From Chloroflexota bacterium (GTDB taxonomy: Bacteria; Chloroflexota; Dehalococcoidia; Lucifugimonadales; UBA826): DNA of 12,454 nt. Each line of letters starts with the position of its first letter. Positions within the stretch are counted from its first letter, which is position 1. The notes below the pieces were generated by a model that saw only the letters and a list, made by a program, of their open reading frames with translations, did no database searches and was not told where the DNA came from. Below, one piece after another: positions 1 through 7,315 of the stretch. A program made the position numbers and the translations under genes. The stretch is taken from NCBI GenBank assembly GCA_002718095.1, contig PBDP01000009.1, forward strand, positions 24,138-36,591. The letters run 5' to 3'.

Positions 1-224
1 TTGACTCCACCTTGTGCAACAGAATCTTTCATGTCTTCCCCTGCACAGAATCCCTTTCCTGTACCAGTAAGTATGCCAACTTCTAAATTGTTATCTTCGT
101 GAAGTCTTGTAAATGCATCCGCCATACCTTCTCTTATTACGAGGCTTAATGCATTTAATCGTTCGGGACGATTGAGTCTTATTATCATTATTTGATCTTG
201 AATATCAGTTTCTACGTATGCCAT
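1..224 (-). CDS. Enoyl-CoA hydratase/isomerase (crotonase superfamily), N-terminal part
   Basis: This is the first 74 codons of a gene that continues past the left edge. The family hydrates, isomerises or otherwise processes acyl-CoA thioesters in the cytosol. The sequence shows the usual beginning: an N-terminal beta strand, the NRPERLNAL motif at residues 18-26 and the oxyanion-hole motif FCAGEDM at 59-65, where A61 would supply one of the two backbone NH groups that hold the thioester carbonyl. The second oxyanion-hole glycine and the catalytic acidic residues lie outside the window, so hydratase, isomerase, dehalogenase and hydrolase members cannot be told apart. GGAGG lies 6 nt before the ATG at 224. 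The gene starts 16 nt after the DNA glycosylase stop on the same strand, so it is probably the third gene of that operon. The superfamily call is firm; the substrate is unknown. Confidence 0.9.
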   Translation of the reverse strand, partial: MAYVETDIQDQIMIIRLNRPERLNALSLVIREGMADAFTRLHEDNNLEVGILTGTGKGFCAGEDMKDSVAQGGV

Positions 225-240
225 GTTAACCTCCAGTTGT

Positions 241-888
241 TTAATTAAACAATGGTTTCATTCCGTTATCTACCCATCTCCAAAAATAAAGAGCAAGTAT
301 TCCTCTGTATGGTCTAGCCCACTCTATTTCTTTAAGTGTTTCACTTAGTTCGGAACCATAAATATTTAGATAAGCTTTTCGTAATGTTACGTCTCCATAT
401 GGAAATATATCACCTCTTCCCATAAATGAAAGAAGAATTATATTTGCTGACCAAGGTCCGAAGCCTTTCATTTTTTGGATTTCATTTTTTGCCCTATCAT
501 CATCTAAAGTGTTCCACTTATTTACTAAGTTTGGATTGTCAATAAATTCAGTTGCAAGAGATTTGATGTAATTAACTTTTCCTTTAGATAACCCAATACT
601 TTTTAACTTTTCTGAATCAGCAGTATGGATTTCAGAAGGAGATATGCTATTTGTATTAGGGAAAATATTTTCTAATCGTTCGAATATGACTTTTGCTACA
701 GTATTTGATAACTGTTGATTGATAATGATTCGTATTAAAGATTCAAATGTAACATCTCTTTTTTTAAATTCTATTTCTCCGATTTGATCTACTACTGCAT
801 TAAAATTTGAGTTTATATTTCTCAAGTGATAAATACCTTCAGCAATACTATCTTCTAAATTTTTTTTGTTATCGTTTTGTTGACTCAT
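241..888 (-). CDS. alkA: DNA-3-methyladenine glycosylase II (AlkA-type, HhH-GPD superfamily)
   Basis: This is a base-excision repair enzyme expected to cleave alkylated purines such as 3-methyladenine from DNA. The 215-residue protein has the family signature IINQQLS (residues 55-61), a helix-hairpin-helix around KMKGFGPWSAN (139-149) and the downstream catalytic aspartate at D166 in YGDVTLRKA. The C-terminal WARPYRGILALYFWRW segment (190-205) matches the end of AlkA-type enzymes. No cysteine cluster for an iron-sulfur centre is present, which argues against EndoIII/MutY. It lacks the extra N-terminal domain of E. coli AlkA, as many compact bacterial homologues do. It begins 25 bp after the halohydrin dehalogenase-like gene and is followed 16 bp later by the crotonase gene, so the three look like an operon. 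No clear Shine-Dalgarno precedes the ATG, which suggests coupled translation. The link to epoxide or haloalkane damage is inference. Confidence 0.93.
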   Translation of the reverse strand: MSQQNDNKKNLEDSIAEGIYHLRNINSNFNAVVDQIGEIEFKKRDVTFESLIRIIINQQLSNTVAKVIFERLENIFPNTNSISPSEIHTADSEKLKSIGLSKGKVNYIKSLATEFIDNPNLVNKWNTLDDDRAKNEIQKMKGFGPWSANIILLSFMGRGDIFPYGDVTLRKAYLNIYGSELSETLKEIEWARPYRGILALYFWRWVDNGMKPLFN

Positions 889-913
889 AATTACACTGTT
901 CAGATTAATCTAG

Positions 914-1588
914 TTAAACGACCCAACCAGCGGCAAAAGGAAATGCTTGTCCTACAAAAGAGTTGCTTTCTTCACTAGCTAAAAATATTGCTAGCATTGC
1001 ATCTTCCCTTGCAGTAGATAGTCTTTTAAGAGGGACGTCTTTAAACTTTTCTTTAAACCCATCAGTTTGTTGATATTCTTTGGAAAAGTATCGTTCGTTT
1101 TCTACAAATGTTTGAGCAATAACATTAATTTGAACGTTATAACTTGCTACTTCAAAGCCAGCTGTTTTAACGTATGCAAGTTGAGCTCCTCTTGCGCTAG
1201 CATATGGTGAAGTATCATTCTGGCCTCTCAAGGGACTTGCACTTCCCATTACAACGATTTTACCGCTTCTCCTTGCCTTCATTTGTGGAATAGTAGCTCT
1301 AACTAATCTATGTAGAGGATGAACCATTTTGTCAAACATTTCACTCCAAATCTCATCCGTTGTATTTTCAACAGACGTCCTAGGATGTACCGCAGCAAGA
1401 TTTGCAACTAAAACATCAATATGACCTGTTTCGGCTATGAGATCTTTAGCAGCAGATGGAATAGTTAAATCTCTAGTATCGGCAATTACTATTGCTCCTT
1501 CCTCTTCAAATATAGGTATGAAGTCGGGGCCCATATAGTCATCAGCTTGGGTAATTAAGACTCTTTTTCCCTTTAATCTATCGGCCAT
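914..1588 (-). CDS. Halohydrin dehalogenase (SDR-derived), predicted
   Basis: The 224-residue protein has a short-chain dehydrogenase/reductase fold but not the SDR cofactor and catalytic motifs. The NAD-binding TGxxxGxG loop is replaced by T13-QADD-Y18-M-G20, the T-X4-F/Y-X-G halide-pocket motif of halohydrin dehalogenases. The catalytic Tyr-Lys pair is replaced by S116-X12-Y129-X3-R133, exactly their Ser-Tyr-Arg triad. Such enzymes convert vicinal halohydrins to epoxides plus halide without a cofactor, and can open epoxides with small anions. From memory, the N-terminus (GKRVLIT, FEEEGA, GHIDVLVAN) and short C-terminus resemble HheB-like rather than the longer HheC enzymes. I chose ATG 1588 because GGAG lies 9 nt upstream. 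The TTG at 1603 would add five residues but lies one base before that GGAG, so the ribosome site would fall inside the gene. It is probably first gene of an operon with the AlkA glycosylase. Family call strong; substrate unknown. Confidence 0.88.
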   Translation of the reverse strand: MADRLKGKRVLITQADDYMGPDFIPIFEEEGAIVIADTRDLTIPSAAKDLIAETGHIDVLVANLAAVHPRTSVENTTDEIWSEMFDKMVHPLHRLVRATIPQMKARRSGKIVVMGSASPLRGQNDTSPYASARGAQLAYVKTAGFEVASYNVQINVIAQTFVENERYFSKEYQQTDGFKEKFKDVPLKRLSTAREDAMLAIFLASEESNSFVGQAFPFAAGWVV

Positions 1589-1596
1589 AATTTTAA

Positions 1597-1600
1597 TCTC
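1597..1600 (-). promoter_or_regulatory. Ribosome binding site deciding the dehalogenase start
   Basis: GGAG on the minus strand is separated by 9 nt from ATG 1588. It lies inside the reading frame if the upstream TTG at 1603 is taken as the start, so it supports ATG 1588. Confidence 0.7.
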
Positions 1601-1673
1601 CAATTAATTTAGTTATTATATGCATGAGTAGTATAAGGTATAACTAAATATTAGTGTGTTGTTATTAAAATGA

Positions 1674-1678
1674 GGGAG
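1674..1678 (+). promoter_or_regulatory. Ribosome binding site deciding the dehydratase start
   Basis: GGGAG is followed by a 6-nt spacer and ATG at 1685. The earlier in-frame ATG at 1670 has no purine-rich site before it and would place this motif inside the gene, so 1685 is the better start. Confidence 0.75.
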
Positions 1679-1684
1679 TTTTTG

Positions 1685-3466
1685 ATGAGTGAAAAAGATT
1701 TCAATCCTAAATATAGAAGTGAGAATTGGTTTAACAATCCTCATAATCCAGGTATGACAGCGCTTTATATAGAAAGGATATTAAACTACGGTTATACCAT
1801 GGAAGAGCTGATGTCTGGTAAACCTATAATTGGAATAGCTCAGACTGGTTCAGATATATCCCCATGCAACAGAATTCATACTAAACTAGCAGATAGGGTG
1901 AGAGAGGGTATTAGAAGTGCAGGTGGAATCGCATTTGAATTTCCAGTTCATCCAATTCAAGAAACGTTAAAGAGGCCAACTGCATCACTTGATAGAAATT
2001 TAGCCTATTTAGGGTTAGTTGAAATATTACATGGGTATCCCTTGGATGGTGTTGTGCTTACAACTGGATGTGATAAGACAACCCCAGCTTGTTTGATGGC
2101 TGCTGCGACAGTTGATATGCCAGCAATAGTGTTATCGGGTGGCCCTATGTTGGATGGGTGGTATCAAGGTAAATTAGCTGGTGCAGGAACCGCTATATGG
2201 GATGCGAGAATTGAACTTGCTGCAGGAAGAATAGACTATAAAGAATTTATAGACATAGCCTCATCTTCTGCTCCATCGGATGGGCATTGCAATACTATGG
2301 GGACGGCTTCAACAATGAACTCTATTGCCGAAGCTTTGGGGATGAGTATTACTGGGTGTGCCAATATACCTGCTCCTTACAGGGAACGAGGTCAAATGGC
2401 TTATGACACGGGAGAGAGAATCGTCAAAATGGTAGAAGAAGGCCTAACTCCTTCTAAAATAATGACAAGGAAGGCTTTTGAAAATGCAATTGTTTTAAAT
2501 TCTGCGATTGGTGGTTCTACAAATGCCCAACCTCACTTAACTGCGATTGCTAGACATATGGGAATTGAATTAGAAACAGATGCTTGGCAAAATTTCGGAT
2601 ACGATATTCCCCTTATGGCTAATATTCAGCCTGCTGGCGAATACCTTTGTGAGAGTTACCATAGAGCAGGCGGTACCCCAGCAGTAATGTCCGAATTGTT
2701 AAGTAATGGTAAATTGCATGGAGATGTCTTGACCGTTACGGGTAAAACATTGGCTGAAAATCTTGAAGGAGTCGTTATAAAGGATACAGATGTTATAACT
2801 CCTTTTGATAAGCCATTGATGGATCAGGCAGGATTCATGGTTCTGAAAGGTAATCTTTTTGATGCTGCAATCATGAAAACATCTGTTATATCGGATACGT
2901 TTAAAGAGAAATTTTTATCTAGACCTGGTAGCGAAGGCATACTTGAGGGGAGGGTAATTGTTTTTGAAGGTTCAGAGGATTATCACGACAGGGTTAACGA
3001 CAAAAGTTTAGAAATGGATGAAAATTCTATTCTTGTAATTAGAAATGCAGGAACTGTAGGTTGGCCTGGTTCTGCAGAGGTTGTTAATATGCAACCTTCG
3101 GATGATTTGATTAAACAAGGTGTTTTGGAATTGCCATGTATAGGTGATGGTAGGCAATCTGGAACATCGGGTAGCCCCTCAATATTAAATGCTTCACCTG
3201 AGAGTGCGGTTGGAGGTGGGTTAGCGTGGCTAAGAACAGGAGATATAGTAAGGATTGATCTAAATAATCAAACAGCTGACATGTTAGTAGATAATGAAGA
3301 ATTGGATAGGAGAAAAACAGAAGGACTCCCTGATATCCCAGCTAGTCAGACTCCTTGGGAAGAAATATATAGAGATCATGTTGGTCAATTAGATAAAGGG
3401 GGAGTTCTAGAAAACGCTGTAAAGTACCAAAAGGTTGTAAAAGATTTGCCTCGTCACAATCATTAA
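1685..3466 (+). CDS. IlvD/EDD family sugar-acid dehydratase (pentonate dehydratase-like)
   Basis: This 593-residue cytosolic enzyme belongs to the iron-sulfur dehydratases that remove water from sugar acids to give 2-keto-3-deoxy acids; the same family includes dihydroxyacid dehydratase. The three cluster cysteines are C61 (SDISPCN), C129 ([11 protein letters not shown]) and C202 (DGHCNTMG). K131 after the second cysteine is in the place of the carbamylated magnesium-binding lysine. This spacing matches Rhizobium L-arabinonate dehydratase with an offset of two residues. The C-terminal [10 protein letters not shown] segment carries the serine proposed as catalytic base. Overall pattern and length favour an arabinonate/xylonate-type enzyme over branched-chain IlvD, but the exact sugar acid is not determined. 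The start at 1685 follows GGGAG. The amidase gene begins 19 bp after the stop, so they form an operon. No aldolase or dehydrogenase for the rest of a pentonate pathway is visible. Confidence 0.9.
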   Translation: MSEKDFNPKYRSENWFNNPHNPGMTALYIERILNYGYTMEELMSGKPIIGIAQTGSDISPCNRIHTKLADRVREGIRSAGGIAFEFPVHPIQETLKRPTASLDRNLAYLGLVEILHGYPLDGVVLTTGCDKTTPACLMAAATVDMPAIVLSGGPMLDGWYQGKLAGAGTAIWDARIELAAGRIDYKEFIDIASSSAPSDGHCNTMGTASTMNSIAEALGMSITGCANIPAPYRERGQMAYDTGERIVKMVEEGLTPSKIMTRKAFENAIVLNSAIGGSTNAQPHLTAIARHMGIELETDAWQNFGYDIPLMANIQPAGEYLCESYHRAGGTPAVMSELLSNGKLHGDVLTVTGKTLAENLEGVVIKDTDVITPFDKPLMDQAGFMVLKGNLFDAAIMKTSVISDTFKEKFLSRPGSEGILEGRVIVFEGSEDYHDRVNDKSLEMDENSILVIRNAGTVGWPGSAEVVNMQPSDDLIKQGVLELPCIGDGRQSGTSGSPSILNASPESAVGGGLAWLRTGDIVRIDLNNQTADMLVDNEELDRRKTEGLPDIPASQTPWEEIYRDHVGQLDKGGVLENAVKYQKVVKDLPRHNH

Positions 3467-3485
3467 TTGATGAGAAGAAGGAAAT

Positions 3486-4877
3486 ATGGATGATCTGATT
3501 TATGAATCTGCTGCGAAAATAGCAGATAGTATAAAGAAAAAAGAAGTATCTTCACTTGAAGTCGTTAGTGCGTATCTCGATAGAATTGATTCAATTAATT
3601 CTTCCCTTAATAGTGTGGTACAAATTTGCTCAGAGCGTGCTATCAATGAAGCCAAATTGGCTGATAAAGCTATAGAGGAAGGAAACACTATCGGACCATT
3701 GCATGGTGTGCCGTTTACTTTAAAAGATTCCCTGGACGCAGAAGGCATTATATCTTCTGCTGGAACTCAAGGACGTTCAAGTTTTATTCCTGAAAAAGAT
3801 GCAACTGTTACATCACGATTAAGAAAAGCAGGAGGTATTTTATTAGGTAAGACTAATACTCCAGAATTTACTCTTGCTGCAGAAACAGATAATTTGGTTT
3901 ACGGTCGTAGCAACAATCCTTACAATACAAAAAAAATGCCCGGAGGATCAAGTGGTGGCTCAGCAGCAACTGTTGCAGCTGGTGGATCTCCTTTGGATAT
4001 AGGAAGTGATACACGCGGCAGTATAAGATTGCCAGCGCATTTTTGTGGTATTGCGGGAATTAAACCAAATTCAGGCCGAATTCCACGTACAGGACATATT
4101 GTTGATTACAGCATGGGAGCCCTCGAATCTTTAACACAGAATGGTCCAATGGCTAGATATGTTGAAGACTTAGTTTTGACTTTACCTATCATCTCAGGTC
4201 CAGATTGGATAGATCCAGCAATAGTGGATATGCCACTAAGAGACCCGAAACAAATTGATATTAAAGATTTAAAGATTGCTTTCTATGCAGATAATAAAAT
4301 TCATACCCCGTCTGATGACATAAAAGAAGCTGTCTATAAATCAGTCAAGATACTAGAAGATTCTGGAGCGTTTGTAGAAGAAGCTTTACCTAGAGCTCTA
4401 GCTTTGATTCCAGAACTTGATAGTAAATTGTTAGGAGGAGACGGGAAAGGATGGCTTAAAAGATTGATAACTTCTTCTGGGACAGAAGATATATCGCCTT
4501 TTATTCAAAATAGATTGAAACAAATTGATCCTATAGCGACATCAGAGTTCACGCAAATTCTTGAGGATGTAGATCGATTCCGAAGTGAAATGATTTCGTT
4601 TATGAAAAATTATGACGCCATTATTACTCCTACAGCACCATTTGTTGCGTGTGATCATGGACAGACATGGGCAGAAGAAAATAAGCTGTTTTTTGTTTAT
4701 ACGAGTGCATATAACATGACAGGATGGCCAGGTGCTGTAGTAAGAGCATCTGATTCAGAAGACGGATTGCCTATCGGGATACAGATTATATCAAGACCTT
4801 GGAGAGAAGATGTTGCATTGGCTATTGCATTGCATATAGAAAATATAACTGGTGGTTGGAAAAAACCAAATATATAA
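3486..4877 (+). CDS. Amidase-signature family hydrolase (first of two)
   Basis: This 463-residue enzyme belongs to the GatA/fatty-acid-amide-hydrolase superfamily, which cleaves carboxamide bonds with a Ser-cisSer-Lys triad. All three residues are present: K80 in FTLKDSLD, S155 in PGGSSGGSA and the nucleophile S179 in DTRGSIRLP, with the usual 24-residue gap between the serines. One oddity is arginine at 177, where most members have the second glycine of DTGGS, two residues before the nucleophile. There is no signal peptide. It is not likely to be the tRNA amidotransferase subunit because no gatB or gatC lies nearby, so it is probably a catabolic amidase of unknown substrate. AGGA shortly before the ATG serves as ribosome site. 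It is 19 bp behind the dehydratase and its TAA stop directly abuts the next gene's ATG, so the three are co-transcribed. Confidence 0.9.
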   Translation: MDDLIYESAAKIADSIKKKEVSSLEVVSAYLDRIDSINSSLNSVVQICSERAINEAKLADKAIEEGNTIGPLHGVPFTLKDSLDAEGIISSAGTQGRSSFIPEKDATVTSRLRKAGGILLGKTNTPEFTLAAETDNLVYGRSNNPYNTKKMPGGSSGGSAATVAAGGSPLDIGSDTRGSIRLPAHFCGIAGIKPNSGRIPRTGHIVDYSMGALESLTQNGPMARYVEDLVLTLPIISGPDWIDPAIVDMPLRDPKQIDIKDLKIAFYADNKIHTPSDDIKEAVYKSVKILEDSGAFVEEALPRALALIPELDSKLLGGDGKGWLKRLITSSGTEDISPFIQNRLKQIDPIATSEFTQILEDVDRFRSEMISFMKNYDAIITPTAPFVACDHGQTWAEENKLFFVYTSAYNMTGWPGAVVRASDSEDGLPIGIQIISRPWREDVALAIALHIENITGGWKKPNI

Positions 4878-5564
4878 ATGTATGATTTTGATTTCCCAAT
4901 TGAAGTTATTAGAACAAATCGTAAAAAAACTGTGTCTATCCATATACATGGTGAAAAAGTAAAAGTTAGAGCTCCAAAATTCACATCAGATGAATTTATT
5001 GAAAAATTTGTTACAGCACGTACTAATTGGATTATAAAAAAACTTGAAGAAATATCTTTAAGAACTGAGATTAAATCTAGAAAATATATTAATGGAGAGA
5101 ATTTTCCATATCTTGGAAGAGATTATTCTTTAAATATTGTTGTAGGTTGCAACCCGTCATTAAAACTAAAAAATGGCTTATTTGAAGCTAATGTTTTAGA
5201 TTCTGATGAAACTCCCCAAGTTACAGTGAAAGATATGCTTATATCTTGGTACAAAGAGCATTCTGAAAAATTATTGCCTGAAAGAACAAAAAAAATGTCA
5301 AAAATAGTTGGAGTTTCACCTGTATCTATAAAAATAAAAGATTATAAATCACGCTGGGGTTCCTGTTCAGTTAAGGGTGAAATTTCATATAATTGGCGTA
5401 TTGTTCTTGCGCCATATAAAGTCATTGACTACGTTATATTTCATGAGTTATGTCATATGTTAGAACACAATCACTCGTATAAATATTGGGATAAAGTCTC
5501 ACAATTTGTACCTGACTGGCGAGATTGTAGAGACTGGCTAAGAAATAGCAATATGCCTTTTTAG
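4878..5564 (+). CDS. YgjP-type zinc metalloprotein (DUF45, M48-like metal-dependent hydrolase)
   Basis: This 228-residue protein matches the YgjP/DUF45 family throughout. The N-terminus has the characteristic beta-rich, basic start (KTVSIHIHGEKVKVRAP). The C-terminus has KSRWGSC (157-163), the zinc site HELCH (189-193) and the third-ligand motif NHSYKYW (198-204), where H199 completes the site. Members are cytosolic metal-dependent hydrolases; peptidase and nucleotide-pyrophosphatase activities have been proposed, so the substrate stays open. Its ATG follows the amidase TAA without a spare base (taaATG) and no strong Shine-Dalgarno precedes it, which suggests termination-reinitiation. It ends one base from the stop codon of the convergent membrane-protein gene. 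The functional link to dehydratase and amidase is unknown, and it may simply be a housekeeping gene at the end of the operon. Confidence 0.9.
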   Translation: MYDFDFPIEVIRTNRKKTVSIHIHGEKVKVRAPKFTSDEFIEKFVTARTNWIIKKLEEISLRTEIKSRKYINGENFPYLGRDYSLNIVVGCNPSLKLKNGLFEANVLDSDETPQVTVKDMLISWYKEHSEKLLPERTKKMSKIVGVSPVSIKIKDYKSRWGSCSVKGEISYNWRIVLAPYKVIDYVIFHELCHMLEHNHSYKYWDKVSQFVPDWRDCRDWLRNSNMPF

Positions 5565-5565
5565 T

Positions 5566-6234
5566 TTAAGGTTTTGGAAATATTTTTTCGACTACAATTA
5601 ATCCAATGGCTATAGATGGTCCTATTCCAAAAACGAATAGTACTGTACCTAATCCCACTATACCTCCTAATATCCATCCTGATGTTACAGCAGTGATTTC
5701 TAAAATTGTTCTCACAATTGCAATAGGCATGTTTGTTTTTTTCTGTAAGCCTACCATCAATCCGTCTCGTGGACCTGCTCCTAAGTTCGCGATTAAATAA
5801 GTACCACTTCCTAGCCCAGTCACTAGAATTCCTATGATAGCTTGAAATACTTGAATTGGATATGATGAAGGATGTGAGAGATAAGGTAGAGTTAAATCTA
5901 TTGCTGCAGCAATAATGATGGCATTCAATATTGTTCCTATTCCAGGTTGTTGTTTTAAGGGAATCCATAATATTAATATTGCAATACTTATGATGAAAGT
6001 AGATGTGCCAATTGATAAATTCGTAATGTTAGAGATACCTTGAGCAAGGACAGTCCAAGGGCTAACTCCGATACTACTACTTATTAGAATAGCGTCACCT
6101 AAACCAAATAAGAAAACTCCTAAACTTAAAAAAAATAAAGTATTAAATCTAGGTTTATAGTTAAGAGGATGGGTTGAACTCCATTTAACTGTGGGCACAT
6201 TTTTAATGGAAAATATTAATCGGATTAATTTCAT
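5566..6234 (-). CDS. YczE/YyaS-type integral membrane protein
   Basis: This 222-residue protein is strongly hydrophobic, with about five or six membrane segments near residues 31-51, 73-92, 100-118, 127-148, 172-192 and 193-214. The loop LGAGPRDGLMVGL (151-163) and the following helix starting PIAIVRTILE are hallmarks of the YczE/YyaS family (COG2364). The biochemical role of that family is not established, though a Bacillus member has been linked to secondary-metabolite production. The first 25 residues are polar and basic, without a cleavable signal. The gene starts 6 nt after the epoxide hydrolase stop on the same strand and has no clear ribosome site, so it is probably translationally coupled. 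The stop overlaps nothing but lies one base from the convergent YgjP-type stop. The family call is good; a transport role is only possible, not shown. Confidence 0.85.
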   Translation of the reverse strand: MKLIRLIFSIKNVPTVKWSSTHPLNYKPRFNTLFFLSLGVFLFGLGDAILISSSIGVSPWTVLAQGISNITNLSIGTSTFIISIAILILWIPLKQQPGIGTILNAIIIAAAIDLTLPYLSHPSSYPIQVFQAIIGILVTGLGSGTYLIANLGAGPRDGLMVGLQKKTNMPIAIVRTILEITAVTSGWILGGIVGLGTVLFVFGIGPSIAIGLIVVEKIFPKP

Positions 6235-6240
6235 TGTGAA

Positions 6241-7197
6241 TTATTTCATTGTATTTAAAAATTCGATTAATGCACTGTTAACTTCTTTAGGGTTTTCCTG
6301 CTGTACCCAGTGCCCAGACCCTTCGACTATTTTAAAAATACGCATATCATCACATAGCTCATCCACACCTTCGTAAACATCTTTTCCTGGCACAAATGAA
6401 CGTACAACATCTTTAGATCCGGCGATAAAACAACTTGGCTGTTTTATTCTGGCTACACCCATTAAAGGCAAATCATAGAAATCTTTTTCGGAATTTCTGT
6501 ACCTATTTAAAGGTCCTCGAAAACCGCTAGCGGTAAAATTTTCAACAAAATAATCTAAGTCATCTTCTGTAAGCCAATTTGGAAAATTTATAGGATCAAT
6601 AAATTCTTCTAACATTCTTGTGGTAGAAGATCTGTTAATCCAACTATCAAGCGATGGGGCATCTCCACTAATTGAAAAATATATTTTGCGCAAAGATAAT
6701 CTGATATCTTGTTCAAATTCCTCTTCTGCAACGCCTTCTTTTTGGAAATATACCTGATAAAAGAATTTATCTTCGTATATTTTATCCCATGCTTCAATTA
6801 AAGGTACATCAAGCCTAGATCGATATGGAACACTAAGACCTGCTACAGCAGAAATTCTAGAATCATTCAAAGCTGCTGTATTCCATACAATAGGTGCACC
6901 CCAATCATGTCCTATAAGAATAGCTTTTTCTTCATTGCAAGCATCTATTATTCCAATAATGTCATCCATCATTTCTTGCATGGAATAGGATTCTACTGGG
7001 TGTGGTTTATCACTCCCTCCGTATCCTCTAACATCTATGGCTATTACTTTGTATCCTGCACTAGCAATCGGCTCAATTTGGTGCCGCCAGGAATACCAAA
7101 GCTCAGGCCAACCATGTACCAAAATGACCAAAGGCCCTGATCCCATTATTGCGGCTCGGATCGATATGTTATTGGTTTTAAAAGTTTTAAATTCCAT
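6241..7197 (-). CDS. Soluble epoxide hydrolase (alpha/beta hydrolase fold)
   Basis: The 318-residue protein should hydrolyse epoxides to vicinal diols in the cytosol. All residues of the epoxide hydrolase mechanism can be placed: the oxyanion motif HGWP (28-31), nucleophile D98 in GHDWG, the cap-domain tyrosines Y147 (FFYQVYFQ) and Y233 (LNRYRNSE), acid D263 in AGSKDVV and base H296 in GSGHWVQQ. The YFQKEGVAEEE segment closely recalls mammalian soluble epoxide hydrolase. An aspartate nucleophile rules out esterases; haloalkane dehalogenase is less likely because both ring-opening tyrosines are present. I chose ATG 7197 over ATG 7248: it has AAAAGGTG at 5-nt spacing, the family normally begins near this point, and a TATAAT lies inside the 17-codon extension. 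It is followed 6 nt later by the membrane-protein gene. It could act on the epoxide product of the dehalogenase, which is inference. Confidence 0.92.
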   Translation of the reverse strand: MEFKTFKTNNISIRAAIMGSGPLVILVHGWPELWYSWRHQIEPIASAGYKVIAIDVRGYGGSDKPHPVESYSMQEMMDDIIGIIDACNEEKAILIGHDWGAPIVWNTAALNDSRISAVAGLSVPYRSRLDVPLIEAWDKIYEDKFFYQVYFQKEGVAEEEFEQDIRLSLRKIYFSISGDAPSLDSWINRSSTTRMLEEFIDPINFPNWLTEDDLDYFVENFTASGFRGPLNRYRNSEKDFYDLPLMGVARIKQPSCFIAGSKDVVRSFVPGKDVYEGVDELCDDMRIFKIVEGSGHWVQQENPKEVNSALIEFLNTMK

Positions 7198-7315
7198 ATT
7201 TGCACCTTTTGTCGTAGTCTCGTGAACAGAATTATAACTTAGGGACATTTTTTCACTTATTCAAATAAATTTACTGAAAAAATGATAATATCCTAATCAT
7301 ATAGGAGACTGTGTT
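7198..7315. promoter_or_regulatory. Divergent promoter region between epoxide hydrolase and second amidase
   Basis: This 118-bp gap holds a perfect minus-strand TATAAT (plus-strand 7231-7236), 33 nt before ATG 7197, suited to drive the epoxide hydrolase pair. On the plus strand GATAAT at 7284-7289 is a possible -10 for the amidase, with no good -35. AGGAG at 7303-7307 is the amidase ribosome site, 8 nt before its ATG. No operator palindrome stands out. Confidence 0.4.
7203..7210 (-). promoter_or_regulatory. Ribosome binding site deciding the epoxide hydrolase start
   Basis: AAAAGGTG on the minus strand lies 5 nt before ATG 7197. The longer alternative starting at 7248 has only a weak AAGTG-like stretch before it. 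Confidence 0.65.

Larger units (their letters stand above)
1589..1684. promoter_or_regulatory. Divergent promoter region between dehalogenase and dehydratase genes
   Basis: This 96-bp gap separates the two divergent start codons. On the minus strand a perfect TATAAT (plus-strand 1615-1620) lies 26 nt before ATG 1588, a good distance for a -10 box serving the dehalogenase operon; I see no convincing -35 hexamer. On the plus strand TATAAC at 1639-1644 is a possible -10 for the dehydratase operon. No clear operator palindrome is visible. Promoter assignment is inference from position and -10 similarity only. Confidence 0.4.

Noticed and set aside
914-1603. Annotation as an ordinary NAD(P)-dependent short-chain dehydrogenase
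   Set aside because: The cofactor-binding glycine loop is missing and the catalytic lysine is arginine, while both halohydrin dehalogenase motifs are present at exact spacing.
3500-3748. 82-codon frame antisense to the first amidase
   Set aside because: It is a shadow of the amidase coding sequence, with no ribosome site and no recognisable product.
4697-4984. 95-codon minus-strand frame spanning the amidase/YgjP-type junction
   Set aside because: It runs opposite two well-supported genes and its product shows no family features.
5561-5968. 135-codon minus-strand open frame
   Set aside because: It lies in another frame of the YczE-type membrane-protein gene, which has clear family motifs; the alternative product is low-complexity and rich in Ser, Asn, Cys and Arg.
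6609-7225. Several 60-80-codon frames overlapping the epoxide hydrolase on both strands
   Set aside because: All are shadows of a gene with complete catalytic motifs.
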